Below, one piece after another: positions 46,243 to 56,289 of a stretch of 64,000 nucleotides of DNA. The DNA is from Candidatus Binatia bacterium. GTDB taxonomy: Bacteria; Desulfobacterota; Binatia; UBA12015. The position numbers and the translations under genes were made by a program. Where the stretch lies: NCBI GenBank assembly GCA_036563615.1, contig DATCMB010000004.1:288071-352070 (forward strand), in the 5' to 3' direction. The notes under the pieces were generated by a model. It had not been told where the DNA came from and did no database searches. It saw only the letters and a list, made by a program, of their open reading frames with translations. Within the stretch, counting starts at the first letter, position 1. Every line of letters begins with the position of its first letter.

Positions 46243-46465
46243 TCCGCGCCTCCGTGTGGCCGCGCGTCCCTGCGTGCGTCGCGCGCCGCGGCACGAACGA
46301 CCATGCCTGCGACGCGCGCGGATCGCCAGCGGGCGCGCCTGCGGGGCGCCCGCCGACCTCACGCCATGCTCGACGCGGAACGCTCACGGGAGCGGGCGCT
46401 CTGAGAGAACAGATGAGGACGCGCAGCGTCGCATGCGTGCACGCGATCGCAGCACGCGTGGCGCG

Positions 46466-46846
46466 CTAGCGGCGCTCGCCGGGCTCGTGCTCCTCCACCG
46501 CGTGCAGCAGCTCGTCCGCGTCGACCGGCTTGATCAGCAGCGGCGCGGGCGCGTCGTCCTCCCAGCTCGCCGGCGGCGACGCGGTCACGACCACGACCGG
46601 GATGGTCGCCGTGCTCGGGTCCTCCCTGAGATGGCGACGCAGCTCGGCGCCGTCCATGTCGGGCATCGTCCAGTCGAGCAGGATGACGAACGGCCGCACC
46701 CCGTGCTGCAGCAGCTCGAGGGCCGTGTGGCCGTCGCGCGCGCACAGGGTCGGGTAGCCCTCCGCCTCGAGCAGCAAGGAGAAGATCTCGAGCACCTCTT
46801 CGCTGTCGTCGATGATGAGGACGGGATTGTCGGGATGGCCGTGCAT
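46466..46846 (-). CDS. single-domain response regulator (receiver only)
   Basis: A 126-aa receiver domain without an output domain. The acidic pair is IIDDSEE (13-14), the phosphoacceptor is D58 in ILLDWTMPDMDG, the Thr switch is VVVTAS and the conserved Lys is LLIKPVD. Such CheY-like proteins pass phosphate between kinases or act by protein contact. No kinase is adjacent; the sensor kinase at 54436 is on the other strand 7.6 kb away. The start at 46846 was chosen because the receiver fold begins immediately after it. A 116-bp gap lies between it and the DUF3999 gene. Confidence 0.9.
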   Translation of the reverse strand: MHGHPDNPVLIIDDSEEVLEIFSLLLEAEGYPTLCARDGHTALELLQHGVRPFVILLDWTMPDMDGAELRRHLREDPSTATIPVVVVTASPPASWEDDAPAPLLIKPVDADELLHAVEEHEPGERR

Positions 46847-46962
46847 GACGTTCGGTGGGCCCACGACTGCTGGTTCCAAGAAGTCTGCCAACCCGCTTTC
46901 GCCCGCGACGGCGTGACACGCTCGTGGAGCGGGCCTGTCGCCTGTAGAATCGCCTGCGCCCT

Positions 46963-49026
46963 TTACCGGGCGCGGGCGGCGCGCAGCGTCAGCCCGCCCA
47001 GGACCAGCACCGCGAGGACGATCGCCGCCCACACGGCCGCGCGCTGCAGGCGCTCGCGCCGTAGCGCCGTGCCGCCCGGTGTGCCGCGCCAGGACGCGTT
47101 CTCGCCGCCGTCGCCGAGGGTTGCCCGCACGCCGCGCAGACCCTCCACCACGTGGCGGACGCGCTCGATCTCGTAGCGCGGCGCCGTCGCGTCGGGGTTA
47201 CCGGCGAGCAGCGTGTACTCGCCGGGCGGCGCCGCGACCAGCAGCGTCGGCAACGCCACCGAGGTCTCGACGGCGGTGAGCGCGAGCGGCGCGTCGTCGC
47301 CGTCCTCGACCTCGAGCGTGAGCTCCTCGACGCGCGCCGGCGCGAACGAGATCGTCGCGGGGCGCGGTCGACGCAGGTCCTGCGCGAGGAGCCCCGTGCC
47401 CAGCTCGCGCTCCTCGCCGTCCACCGTGGTGAGCACGCGGTAGCGCCGTCCGAGCGCGGGACGCGCGGTGTGCACGACGAGCCCATCCAGCGTCAAGGGC
47501 GCGGCGGGCAGCGTGAGACGCCAGCGCGAGCGTCCGGCCTCGCGCACGGGTCCGGTCGCGACCAGCGCGACCTGCGCGCGCTCGGAGGTCGGCGCGACGA
47601 GGAACGGCCACTGCCGCTTCTCCGCGTCGACGAGGCGCAGGTCGGCGCGCGACGGCTCGGCGTGCGCCAGGTCCTCGGGCGCGAGGCGCACGAGCGCGAG
47701 CCCCTCGGGCGACGGCGGGATCGTCACCACGCGGTGCCAGCGCCAGTCGTCGGGGTCGAGCTCGGCGCCGGCGTGCATCAGCGGCGCGAGCGCCGGCGCC
47801 GGGTCGTAGCGCGGGTTCGGACGCACGGGACCGAGGTGCGCTGCCGGGATGCGCTCGGGATCCGCGAGCGCAGCACCACCCTCGGCGAGCGCATCGCGCA
47901 GCAGGTTCGCGAGGTCGTAGCGCGGCGCGTGGGCGCGGCCGCCGCCGAAGCGGAGCACGCCCGCCGCCTCGCCCGCGGCCGCGCCGGGCAGCGCGAACAG
48001 CAGCGCGGGCGCGCTGGTCAGCGCCGCGACGCGCAGCTCGGCGAGCGGCGGACTGTCGCCGTCGTCGATCTCGATGCGCAGGCGCGCGCGGCGCGCGGGC
48101 GCGATCTCGACGTCGAGCCGCTCGCCGAGTGCGGCGTCGGCAGCGGTCGGCGCGCGCCGGATGCGACCGCTGCCGAGCGGCGTCGCACCGCCGTCGACCG
48201 CGACGTCGTAGACCGCGACCTTGCGATCGAACGCCGGCGTCGCGCTCTCGATGTGCAGTCGTCCCGCGACCAGACCCGGCGGCCGCTCGACCTCGAGCAC
48301 CGTGCGACCGTCCTCGCTTCGCTGCGACAGGATCGCGAGCGGACGCGAGCTCGCGTTGCTCGCGGCGAGCGTGCGATCGGCCTCGAAGCGCAGCTCGGGC
48401 TCGAGGAAGAAGCCTTTGTCGCCGGTGATCGTGACCACGATCTCCTCGCCGTCGAACGGCGGCAGCGCGATGCGGTCGCGGTCGACCAGCCGCTGTCCGA
48501 GGCGGACGAGGCTCGCGCGCGGCACGAGCGGCACCGTCGTGCCGTCGCGCGCCACGCCCTCGACCTCGACCGAGCGCACCCAGCGCGGCTGCGCCGAGGT
48601 CGCGATCAGCGTCCAGCTGCCGCTCGGCGCCGCGCGCTCGGGCAGACGCACGCGGTAACGCTCGCGGGTGAGCGTCTTCGCGTTCTCGCGCGGAATCTGC
48701 TCGCGCTCGAGGTCGGTCACCACCGCGTCGGCGACGACGCGCTCGACGCGCTCGCTGCCGCTCGGCAGCCCGGGGTCGACGAGGTAGGGCACCTCGTTGC
48801 CGCCCGCGTCGAAGAGACGCACGTCCGACAGATCCGGCGCGCAGCGATCGAGCACCTCGGGCGGCAGGACGAGACGCGCGAGGCCGGGTGCGCTCGGCTG
48901 CACGTCGGCCTCGAACGGGAAGAGCGTCGCGAGATCCTGCGCCGCGGCGCGTGACGGCGCGAAGAGCGTCGCGAGCATCGCGAGCGCGAGCACCGCTCGC
49001 GTCACGACCCGCGGCGCGCCGTTCAC
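46963..49026 (-). CDS. DUF3999 family protein (exported, single C-terminal membrane anchor)
   Basis: A 687-aa protein. A signal peptide-like start (VTRAVLALAMLATLFAPSRAAAQ) leads to a long beta-rich extracytoplasmic part beginning DLATLFPFEADVQPSAPGLARLVLP and DLSDVRLFDAGGNEVPYLV. A single hydrophobic helix follows (AVWAAIVLAVLVLGGLTLRAA) with a short Arg-rich tail. This is the DUF3999 layout, and the family is usually encoded beside DUF2339, as here. Its GTG start at 49026 overlaps the stop of the DUF2339 gene by four bases (GTGA). Function unknown; a joint cell-envelope role with the DUF2339 protein is likely. Confidence 0.82.
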   Translation of the reverse strand: MNGAPRVVTRAVLALAMLATLFAPSRAAAQDLATLFPFEADVQPSAPGLARLVLPPEVLDRCAPDLSDVRLFDAGGNEVPYLVDPGLPSGSERVERVVADAVVTDLEREQIPRENAKTLTRERYRVRLPERAAPSGSWTLIATSAQPRWVRSVEVEGVARDGTTVPLVPRASLVRLGQRLVDRDRIALPPFDGEEIVVTITGDKGFFLEPELRFEADRTLAASNASSRPLAILSQRSEDGRTVLEVERPPGLVAGRLHIESATPAFDRKVAVYDVAVDGGATPLGSGRIRRAPTAADAALGERLDVEIAPARRARLRIEIDDGDSPPLAELRVAALTSAPALLFALPGAAAGEAAGVLRFGGGRAHAPRYDLANLLRDALAEGGAALADPERIPAAHLGPVRPNPRYDPAPALAPLMHAGAELDPDDWRWHRVVTIPPSPEGLALVRLAPEDLAHAEPSRADLRLVDAEKRQWPFLVAPTSERAQVALVATGPVREAGRSRWRLTLPAAPLTLDGLVVHTARPALGRRYRVLTTVDGEERELGTGLLAQDLRRPRPATISFAPARVEELTLEVEDGDDAPLALTAVETSVALPTLLVAAPPGEYTLLAGNPDATAPRYEIERVRHVVEGLRGVRATLGDGGENASWRGTPGGTALRRERLQRAAVWAAIVLAVLVLGGLTLRAARAR

Positions 49027-52000
49027 GGCTCGCCCTCGCTCGAGCGGCGGAAGACGAAGCGCTGGTACACGAGCGACACCACGATGAGCGACAGCGCGAG
49101 CCCGAGCAACGCGGCGACGCGGTAGAGGTCGCGCAGCTCGCTCAGGTCGTAGAGGAAGATCTTGCCGATCGTCAGCATCAGCAGAACCAGGCTCGCCCAG
49201 CGCAAGGCACCGCTCGCGAGGCGCACGCCGAGCACCAGCAGGACGATCGCGTAGAGCGTCCAGGCGATCGAGACGACGAGGTTCTCGGCCGGCGTCTCCG
49301 CGGCGAGCAGCCGCAGCTCGCCGGTGCCCGAGAACCAGTCGGCGATCGCGAGGTTGATCCAGACGAAGACGACGAGCAGCGCCGCGAGCCCGAGCGCGGA
49401 CGTAGCGAGCGGCTGCTCGCGCGGGTACCAGCGCCGCTCCCAGTCGCGCAGCCGCGGCAGCTCGAGCGGGTGCAGCGTGCGCGCGGCGAAGACCAGCGCC
49501 GCCGCCGGCACGAGGTAGGTCCACGCGAGCCAGTTGACGATCGGCCAGCCGGAGCGCGGGTAGTAGTCGAGCACCGCGGGGTTGGCGACGAGGCGCACGG
49601 TCACGGCGGCGAGCAGGGCAAGCGCCGTGTACTTGAGGCCCGGATGGTCGAGGCGCTGCCACAGCACGAGCAGCGCCGCGCCCTCGAGCGCCCAGCCGAT
49701 CGTGATCCACGACTTCTCGACCTGCATCGGGATCGCGACCGTCACGAAGCCGAGCGCGACGCCGCACAGCCAGGCGAGCGCGCTCGTGCGCACGTCGCTC
49801 TCACTCGGCCAGAGGTTCCGGGCGCGCGCGGCGACGGCCACCGTGACCGCGGCGAGCGCGAGCGGCAGCAGCGCGATCGGCAGCCAGTCCCCGAGGCGCT
49901 CCTGCAGCGCTCCGAACAGCACGTAGAGCGGCACGAAGAACACGACACCGGAGAGCGCGGCCGCGCGCCACGCCCAGCGGTCGTCGCGCAGGCGCTGCGC
50001 CGCCGCGAGCGGCCAGACGCCGAACAGCACGAACGACAAGAAGACCAGCGCGAACGGCCCGAGCGCCGACGACGTCTCCGAAAGCCCCTGCCCCGACCGC
50101 GTCGTCTGTGCGAGCCCGGTCGCGGCGACCGCGACCACGAGCCAGCGACAGCCGCCGAGGCGCGTCGCCGCGAGCAGGACGAGGAAGCCGAGCGCGAGCG
50201 GCACGAGCAGCCCGACGAGAATCGACTGCGAGGGATCGACCGTGACCCCGAGCAGAAGGACGAGCGCCAACGCCGCGGCGCCGTGCTCCGCGAAGCGCCG
50301 CGACCCGAGCCGCGGCTGCGCGAGCGCGAGCCCCTGCCACGCCGCCGCCACGGCGAGCATCGCCGGCAGGACGACGCCGGAGGCCGCGCTCGGCACGTCG
50401 GGATCGCCGCGGTGCCCGAGCCGGTGCGCGACGAGCAGAAGAGCGACGCCGACCGCAGCCGCGACCTGGACCCCGCCCCGCCCGGGAAACGTTGCTTGAC
50501 GGACGAGCAGCAGCGCGACGCCGAGCGCCGCCGCGAGCAGCGGCCACAGCGAGACGCGCTCGTCGGCGGCGATCGCGATCAGCAGCACGAGCCAGCCGAG
50601 CCCGACCAGCGCCGCCGCGTTGGCGACCGCCCGCGACACCCACGCGCCCTCGCCCGCCGGGCCCGCGGCCGCCTGGCTTTCGTCCGCCGGCGCGTCGCCC
50701 TCCCCCAAGCGTTCGCGGCGCGCGAGCTCGAGCCCGAGCTGGTACGCCGCGGCGAGCGCCACCAGCACCACCGCCGCGCGCCACGGCGTGCCGCCGAGCA
50801 GCGGATTCTGCGCGAGCCAGACGAAGACGACGCCGAGCGTCGCCGCCCCCGCGCCGAGCGCGAGCAGCCCCTCGCCGTGGCGCACCGCGAGCCAGACCGC
50901 GGCCACGCCGAGCACGAAGAGCAGCCCGCCGAGCGGCAGGATGCCGGTCGCGAGCTCCGCTTCGGCGGCGAAGTAGAGCGCGGTCGCGAGCGGCAGCAGC
51001 ACCGCGCCGTACTGCGCGAGCCGCCAGCCGCGCGCCGCACGGGCGTCCGCGCCGTCCGCCTCGCGCGGCACGAGCGCGACGAACAGCAGCGCGAAGACCG
51101 CGAGGATCGCGAGCCCGAGCAGCGTGCGCGCGGCACCCATGCTGCCGGCGATCCAGAAGACCTGGTAGAGCGTCGTGCCGGCGATCGCGAGCAGCGCGAG
51201 CAGCGGCCAGCGCGAGCGCCGCGCGAGCAGCAGCACGCCGACGTCGAGCAGCAAGAGATAGCCGAAGAGCCCGAACGGACGGTCCTCGCCGGTCGACGCG
51301 AAGGCCGGCGTCAAGAACCCGCCGACGAGCCCGATCACCGCGATCACCAGCGACTCGTGTCGCCACGAGAGCAGGCACGCCGTCGCCGTCACGAGCGCCA
51401 TCGCGGCGAACACGACGCCCGGCGAGACCAGCTCGTAGAGCATGCCGGACGCCCAGAAGGCCGCGTACAGCACGACCAGCCCGCCGCCCGCGAGCGCGTT
51501 CGCGGTGCCCGCGTAGCGCGCGCGCAAGGTCGACTCGGCGGCGCCCACCGCGCCGACGCCGAGCACGACGCCGAGCACGACGCGCAGCCACGGCGGGATC
51601 AAGCCGTGCTCGATCGAGTAGCGGAAGAAGAAGAGACCGGCGAGCGCGAGCGCAGCGCCACCGAGCACGGCCGCGCCGCGCACGCCGAGCCAGCGCTCCC
51701 ACTCGACGCGCGGCCTGGGCGGGATCAGCGGCTGCGGCAACGGCTCGGGCGGACGCCTGAGCGGCGCAGCACCGGACGCGGCGGCGTCGCGCGTCTCGTC
51801 GTGCGCCTCGTCGCGCGGCGGCTGGAGAGCCGCAGCCCCCGCGTCGGCGGCGTCCTCGTGCGCCGCCTCGTCGCGCGCCGCACTCTCGCCGACACCCGCC
51901 CCCGGGGCCTCGGCGGTCCCGACACCCTCGAAGGGCTCGCCGGCTTCCGCGTCCGCGCCGACCTCCGCCGCATCGCCCGCATCGACCTCGGCCGCGGCCT

Positions 52001-52166
52001 CGGCACCCGCCTCGAGCACCTCCACCCCTGCCGCGCGCAGCGCCGCACGCAGACGCTCGACCTCCGCCTCGAGACGCTTGACGCGCTGGACGAGATCGCT
52101 CCCCGCGCCGGTGCGCGAGAGCGCGACCAGCGCCAGAACGAGTGCGGCTAGGGCGAGGATGCTCAG
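49023..52166 (-). CDS. DUF2339 family polytopic membrane protein (unusual start)
   Basis: About 1047 aa with more than twenty hydrophobic helices after an acidic, Ala/Glu-rich region of about 100 residues, ending in the block RVAALLGLALSLIVVSLVYQRFVFR typical of DUF2339. The first standard start codon in frame is GTG at 52025, but the preceding 47 codons encode exactly what the family has at its N-terminus. That is a membrane helix (SILALAALVLALVAL) and a coiled coil (DLVQRVKRLEAEVERLRAAL). No ATG, GTG or TTG occurs before the stop at 52203-52205. A CTG at 52166 with GGAG 6 nt upstream is the best candidate start. A sequencing frameshift is the alternative. It is translationally coupled to the DUF3999 gene. 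Confidence 0.78.
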   Translation of the reverse strand: MSILALAALVLALVALSRTGAGSDLVQRVKRLEAEVERLRAALRAAGVEVLEAGAEAAAEVDAGDAAEVGADAEAGEPFEGVGTAEAPGAGVGESAARDEAAHEDAADAGAAALQPPRDEAHDETRDAAASGAAPLRRPPEPLPQPLIPPRPRVEWERWLGVRGAAVLGGAALALAGLFFFRYSIEHGLIPPWLRVVLGVVLGVGAVGAAESTLRARYAGTANALAGGGLVVLYAAFWASGMLYELVSPGVVFAAMALVTATACLLSWRHESLVIAVIGLVGGFLTPAFASTGEDRPFGLFGYLLLLDVGVLLLARRSRWPLLALLAIAGTTLYQVFWIAGSMGAARTLLGLAILAVFALLFVALVPREADGADARAARGWRLAQYGAVLLPLATALYFAAEAELATGILPLGGLLFVLGVAAVWLAVRHGEGLLALGAGAATLGVVFVWLAQNPLLGGTPWRAAVVLVALAAAYQLGLELARRERLGEGDAPADESQAAAGPAGEGAWVSRAVANAAALVGLGWLVLLIAIAADERVSLWPLLAAALGVALLLVRQATFPGRGGVQVAAAVGVALLLVAHRLGHRGDPDVPSAASGVVLPAMLAVAAAWQGLALAQPRLGSRRFAEHGAAALALVLLLGVTVDPSQSILVGLLVPLALGFLVLLAATRLGGCRWLVVAVAATGLAQTTRSGQGLSETSSALGPFALVFLSFVLFGVWPLAAAQRLRDDRWAWRAAALSGVVFFVPLYVLFGALQERLGDWLPIALLPLALAAVTVAVAARARNLWPSESDVRTSALAWLCGVALGFVTVAIPMQVEKSWITIGWALEGAALLVLWQRLDHPGLKYTALALLAAVTVRLVANPAVLDYYPRSGWPIVNWLAWTYLVPAAALVFAARTLHPLELPRLRDWERRWYPREQPLATSALGLAALLVVFVWINLAIADWFSGTGELRLLAAETPAENLVVSIAWTLYAIVLLVLGVRLASGALRWASLVLLMLTIGKIFLYDLSELRDLYRVAALLGLALSLIVVSLVYQRFVFRRSSEGEP

Positions 52167-52334
52167 CTCGGACTCCGGGAGGAGGCTCGTCCTCGAGCCG
52201 GATCATCGGCCGCTTCGCAGGCGGAGTTGATGCTTGCGCCCTGCCCCGCCGACGCGGCCGCGCGCCGGCCGTCGTTCGCCATGAAGTCCGCCACCCCGAG
52301 CCCGTCCCGCGTGCCTCATGGCAGCCGGGCGTGC

Positions 52335-52363
52335 GGAATGCCAGCGGGCGCAACTCGCATTCC
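52335..52363. promoter_or_regulatory. 7-bp inverted repeat upstream of methylmalonyl-CoA mutase (possible operator)
   Basis: GGAATGC (52335-52341) and GCATTCC (52357-52363) are perfect complements with 15 bp between, so the half-site centres are 22 bp apart, about two helical turns. The right arm ends 27 bp before the ATG at 52391. The rest of 52167-52390 contains no gene. A TAGTGT at 52379-52384 could be a -10 box but lacks a -35 partner. Confidence 0.35.
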
Positions 52364-52390
52364 GGGGGAGGCTTTCGCTAGTGTGCGGCC

Positions 52391-54061
<1,671 letters not shown>

Positions 54062-54084
54062 CCTGCGACGTTCGCCGGTGCGGA

Positions 54085-54112
54085 CGGCGCCGCCGCGTGT
54101 GCGGCGGCGTCG
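54085..54112 (+). terminator. strong hairpin after the mutase gene
   Basis: Arms 54085-54096 and 54101-54112 pair over 12 bp (9 perfect G-C pairs next to a GTGT loop, then one G-U and two more pairs). It starts 24 bp after the stop at 54061. No T-run follows, as is common in G+C-rich genomes. Confidence 0.5.
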
Positions 54113-54435
54113 CCCGGCGAGACGCCACCGTCGGCCGCGCTCGCGGCCAAATTTCGATCCAACTTTCGAAGGAGCGCCTGGGTCGACCTGCGCCAGCCCG
54201 GCGACGCCGCCGTGCGGGCGCGGGGAACCGTCCCGGCAGGCGCTCGGCGGTCGGTGCGCGGGGCCTTTCCGCGCTGGCCCAGAGGCGCGAGCAGCGCGGG
54301 CTGCGACCCGCGCGCTGCGGCCCCGCCCCGTCCCGTCTCCGATCAAGGCTGGCGCACGAACCGCCGATGCTTCAGCAGTAGCGCGAGCGGCGCCCCGCGA
54401 GAGCCCGGTCTCGTCGCCGTCGCAGGCAAGATCGA
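54113..54435 (+). other. 323-bp non-coding leader region before the sensor kinase
   Basis: No gene is evident. An A+T-richer dip at 54148-54170 (around AAATTTCGATCC and ACTTTCGAAGG) could hold a promoter, which would leave a leader of roughly 250 nt rich in short G+C repeats. I looked for the conserved cores of cyclic-di-GMP, cobalamin, SAH and glycine riboswitches and did not find them. Confidence 0.4.
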
Positions 54436-56049
54436 ATGGCGCTCTCCGAACCAACTCTGCCCGTCGTACGCGTGGTCTACGTGGGAGCGGCGGCGATCTA
54501 TTTCGTGCTCGCGCTGGTCTACGTGACGGCGCCGCTCGCCGAGCCGCACCTCGCATTTGCCGCCGTATTCGCCGTGGTGGGGACGTTCCTCGGCGTGCTC
54601 GCGTTCGCCATCTCCTACGTGCCCGCTCGCTGGGTCGAGCTCCTCGTGCTGCTCAGCATCGTCGTGGCCGAGGCGGGCGCCCTCTCGTTCCTGGCCCTCA
54701 CCGGCGACCCCAAGCAGTCGGTCGTCGTCCTGATCGTCGTCGTCGCCGCCGGTGTGGTGGCGCCGTCGGTGCGCACCGCGCTGTGCGGCGCGGCGTTCGG
54801 CGTCCTCGGCTGGCTCGTCCTCGCGGACGGGTTCTCGAACGCCGAGCTGGCGCACTGGGGGATCAACGTCGGGGGCGCGGCGGTGGTGTCCGTCGCGATC
54901 AGCGCGGCGCGGCTGCGCGCGGAGACGGACCTCAAGCTCGCCCGCTTCACCATCGACCGTGCGACCGACGCGATCTACCTGATCGCGCCGGACGGACGCT
55001 TCTCGTACGTGAACGAGGCGGCCTGCCGGCTGCTCGGCTACACGCGCGAGGAGATGCTCCGCATGCGCGTCCACGACATCAACCCGGTCTTGAGCGACGA
55101 GATCTGGCAAGCGCACTGGCAGAACCTGAGCGAGCAGCGGGCGCTCGTCGTGCAGACGTTTCACCGCACCCGTGACGGACGCCTCATCCCGGTCGAGGTC
55201 TCGCTCAACCTCGCGTCGTTCGACGGACGCGAGCTCAACGTCGCGATCGCGCGCGACGTCACCGAGCGGCGGAAGGTGTCCGCCGAGCTCAAGCGCGCGA
55301 AGCAGGCCGCGGAGGCCGCGTCGCAAGCGAAGAGCAACTTCCTCGCGACGATGAGCCACGAGATCCGGACGCCGTTGAACGGCGTCTTCGGCATGACGGA
55401 GCTCGCGCTCGACGCCGGGGACCCGGCCGAGCAGCGCGAGTTCATCATGCGCGCGCGCGCCAGCGCGGAGACGCTGCTCCTGCTGCTCGACGACATCCTC
55501 GACACCTCGCGGATGGAGTTCGGGCAGCTGCAGCTCGAGAAGATCGATTTCGACCCGCGCGACCTGATGCGCGACCTCGAGAGCGCGCTCTCCTTCACGG
55601 CGGCGCGCCGGGGGATCGAGCTGCGCCTGCACTGCGACGACGACGTGCCGGCGCGTGTGCACGGCGACCCGCGCCGGCTGCGCCAGATCTTGTTGAACTT
55701 GACGGCGAACGCGCTCAAGTTCACCGAGCGCGGCGCGGTGGAGGTGCGCCTCGAGGCAGGCACGTGCGACGAGCATCGCTTCGAGCTGCTCGGCGTCGTG
55801 CGCGACACCGGGATCGGGATCCCGGCCGACAAGCTCGAGTCGATCTTCGAGCCCTTCACGCAGGTCGACGGCTCGGACACGCGCGCCTACGGCGGCGCCG
55901 GGCTCGGCCTCGCGATCGTCCGGCAGCTCCTCGCGCTGATGAACGGCACCGTCGAGGTCGAGAGCGAGCCCGGCGTGGGCAGCACGTTCCGCTTTCGCGT
56001 GCCCCTGCAGATCGTGTCCGCCTCGACCAGCACGTCGCTCACGCACTGA
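54436..56049 (+). CDS. membrane-bound PAS-domain sensor histidine kinase
   Basis: A 537-aa kinase. The first 160 residues hold about five membrane helices. A PAS domain follows (about 170-290; FTIDRATDAIYLIAPDGRFSYVNEAACRLLGY, ending DVTERR), then a short coiled coil. HisKA comes next with the phosphoacceptor H308 in FLATMSHEIRTPLNG. HATPase_c motifs are NLTANALKFT (N box), VRDTGIGIP (G1), FEPFTQ (F box) and GGAGLGLAIV (G2). The architecture matches hybrid kinases but the receiver domain is missing, so it should signal to a separate regulator. None is adjacent; the closest is the receiver at 46466. Start ATG 54436. Confidence 0.92.
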   Translation: MALSEPTLPVVRVVYVGAAAIYFVLALVYVTAPLAEPHLAFAAVFAVVGTFLGVLAFAISYVPARWVELLVLLSIVVAEAGALSFLALTGDPKQSVVVLIVVVAAGVVAPSVRTALCGAAFGVLGWLVLADGFSNAELAHWGINVGGAAVVSVAISAARLRAETDLKLARFTIDRATDAIYLIAPDGRFSYVNEAACRLLGYTREEMLRMRVHDINPVLSDEIWQAHWQNLSEQRALVVQTFHRTRDGRLIPVEVSLNLASFDGRELNVAIARDVTERRKVSAELKRAKQAAEAASQAKSNFLATMSHEIRTPLNGVFGMTELALDAGDPAEQREFIMRARASAETLLLLLDDILDTSRMEFGQLQLEKIDFDPRDLMRDLESALSFTAARRGIELRLHCDDDVPARVHGDPRRLRQILLNLTANALKFTERGAVEVRLEAGTCDEHRFELLGVVRDTGIGIPADKLESIFEPFTQVDGSDTRAYGGAGLGLAIVRQLLALMNGTVEVESEPGVGSTFRFRVPLQIVSASTSTSLTH

Positions 56050-56267
56050 ACGTGGCGGCGAGCGGCCAGGCGCGACGCCCGCCCCGCGCGGCCACACACT
56101 CGACGACTTCGCGACCGGCGTTTGGCGTCAAGCCCGATCTGGTGCGCCTGGGCGTGACCGGCGGCGCGGCGCTGCTGCAGGAGCGGGAAGGCGAGCCGCC
56201 GCCCGTTGCGCAGGACGCCGCCGCCGAGCCCGCAAAATCGGCCGCAGGCCGGTAGCACCTCCCGACC

Positions 56268-56289
56268 AGCGTCGTTATAGATCGACGCT
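56268..56289. promoter_or_regulatory. palindrome surrounding a -10-like box before speA
   Basis: AGCGTCG (56268-56274) and CGACGCT (56283-56289) are perfect complements around the 8 bp TTATAGAT. TATAGA (56276-56281) resembles a -10 box placed so that transcription would start at or next to the GTG at 56290. A repressor bound here would cover the promoter. No good -35 is visible. The rest of 56050-56289 shows no gene. Confidence 0.4.

Noticed and set aside
48888..52151. Arg-rich open frame of over 1000 codons on the plus strand opposite DUF2339
   Set aside because: Composition is the complement of Ala/Leu-rich membrane codons, with no recognisable domain; the minus-strand reading has membrane helices and a family signature.
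52167..52390. Cobalamin riboswitch before methylmalonyl-CoA mutase
   Set aside because: None of the conserved B12-box or core sequence is visible, and the enzyme uses rather than makes cobalamin.
54113..54435. Known riboswitch (cyclic-di-GMP, cyclic-di-AMP, SAH, glycine)
   Set aside because: Short stretches look similar, but the invariant cores were not found when read through.
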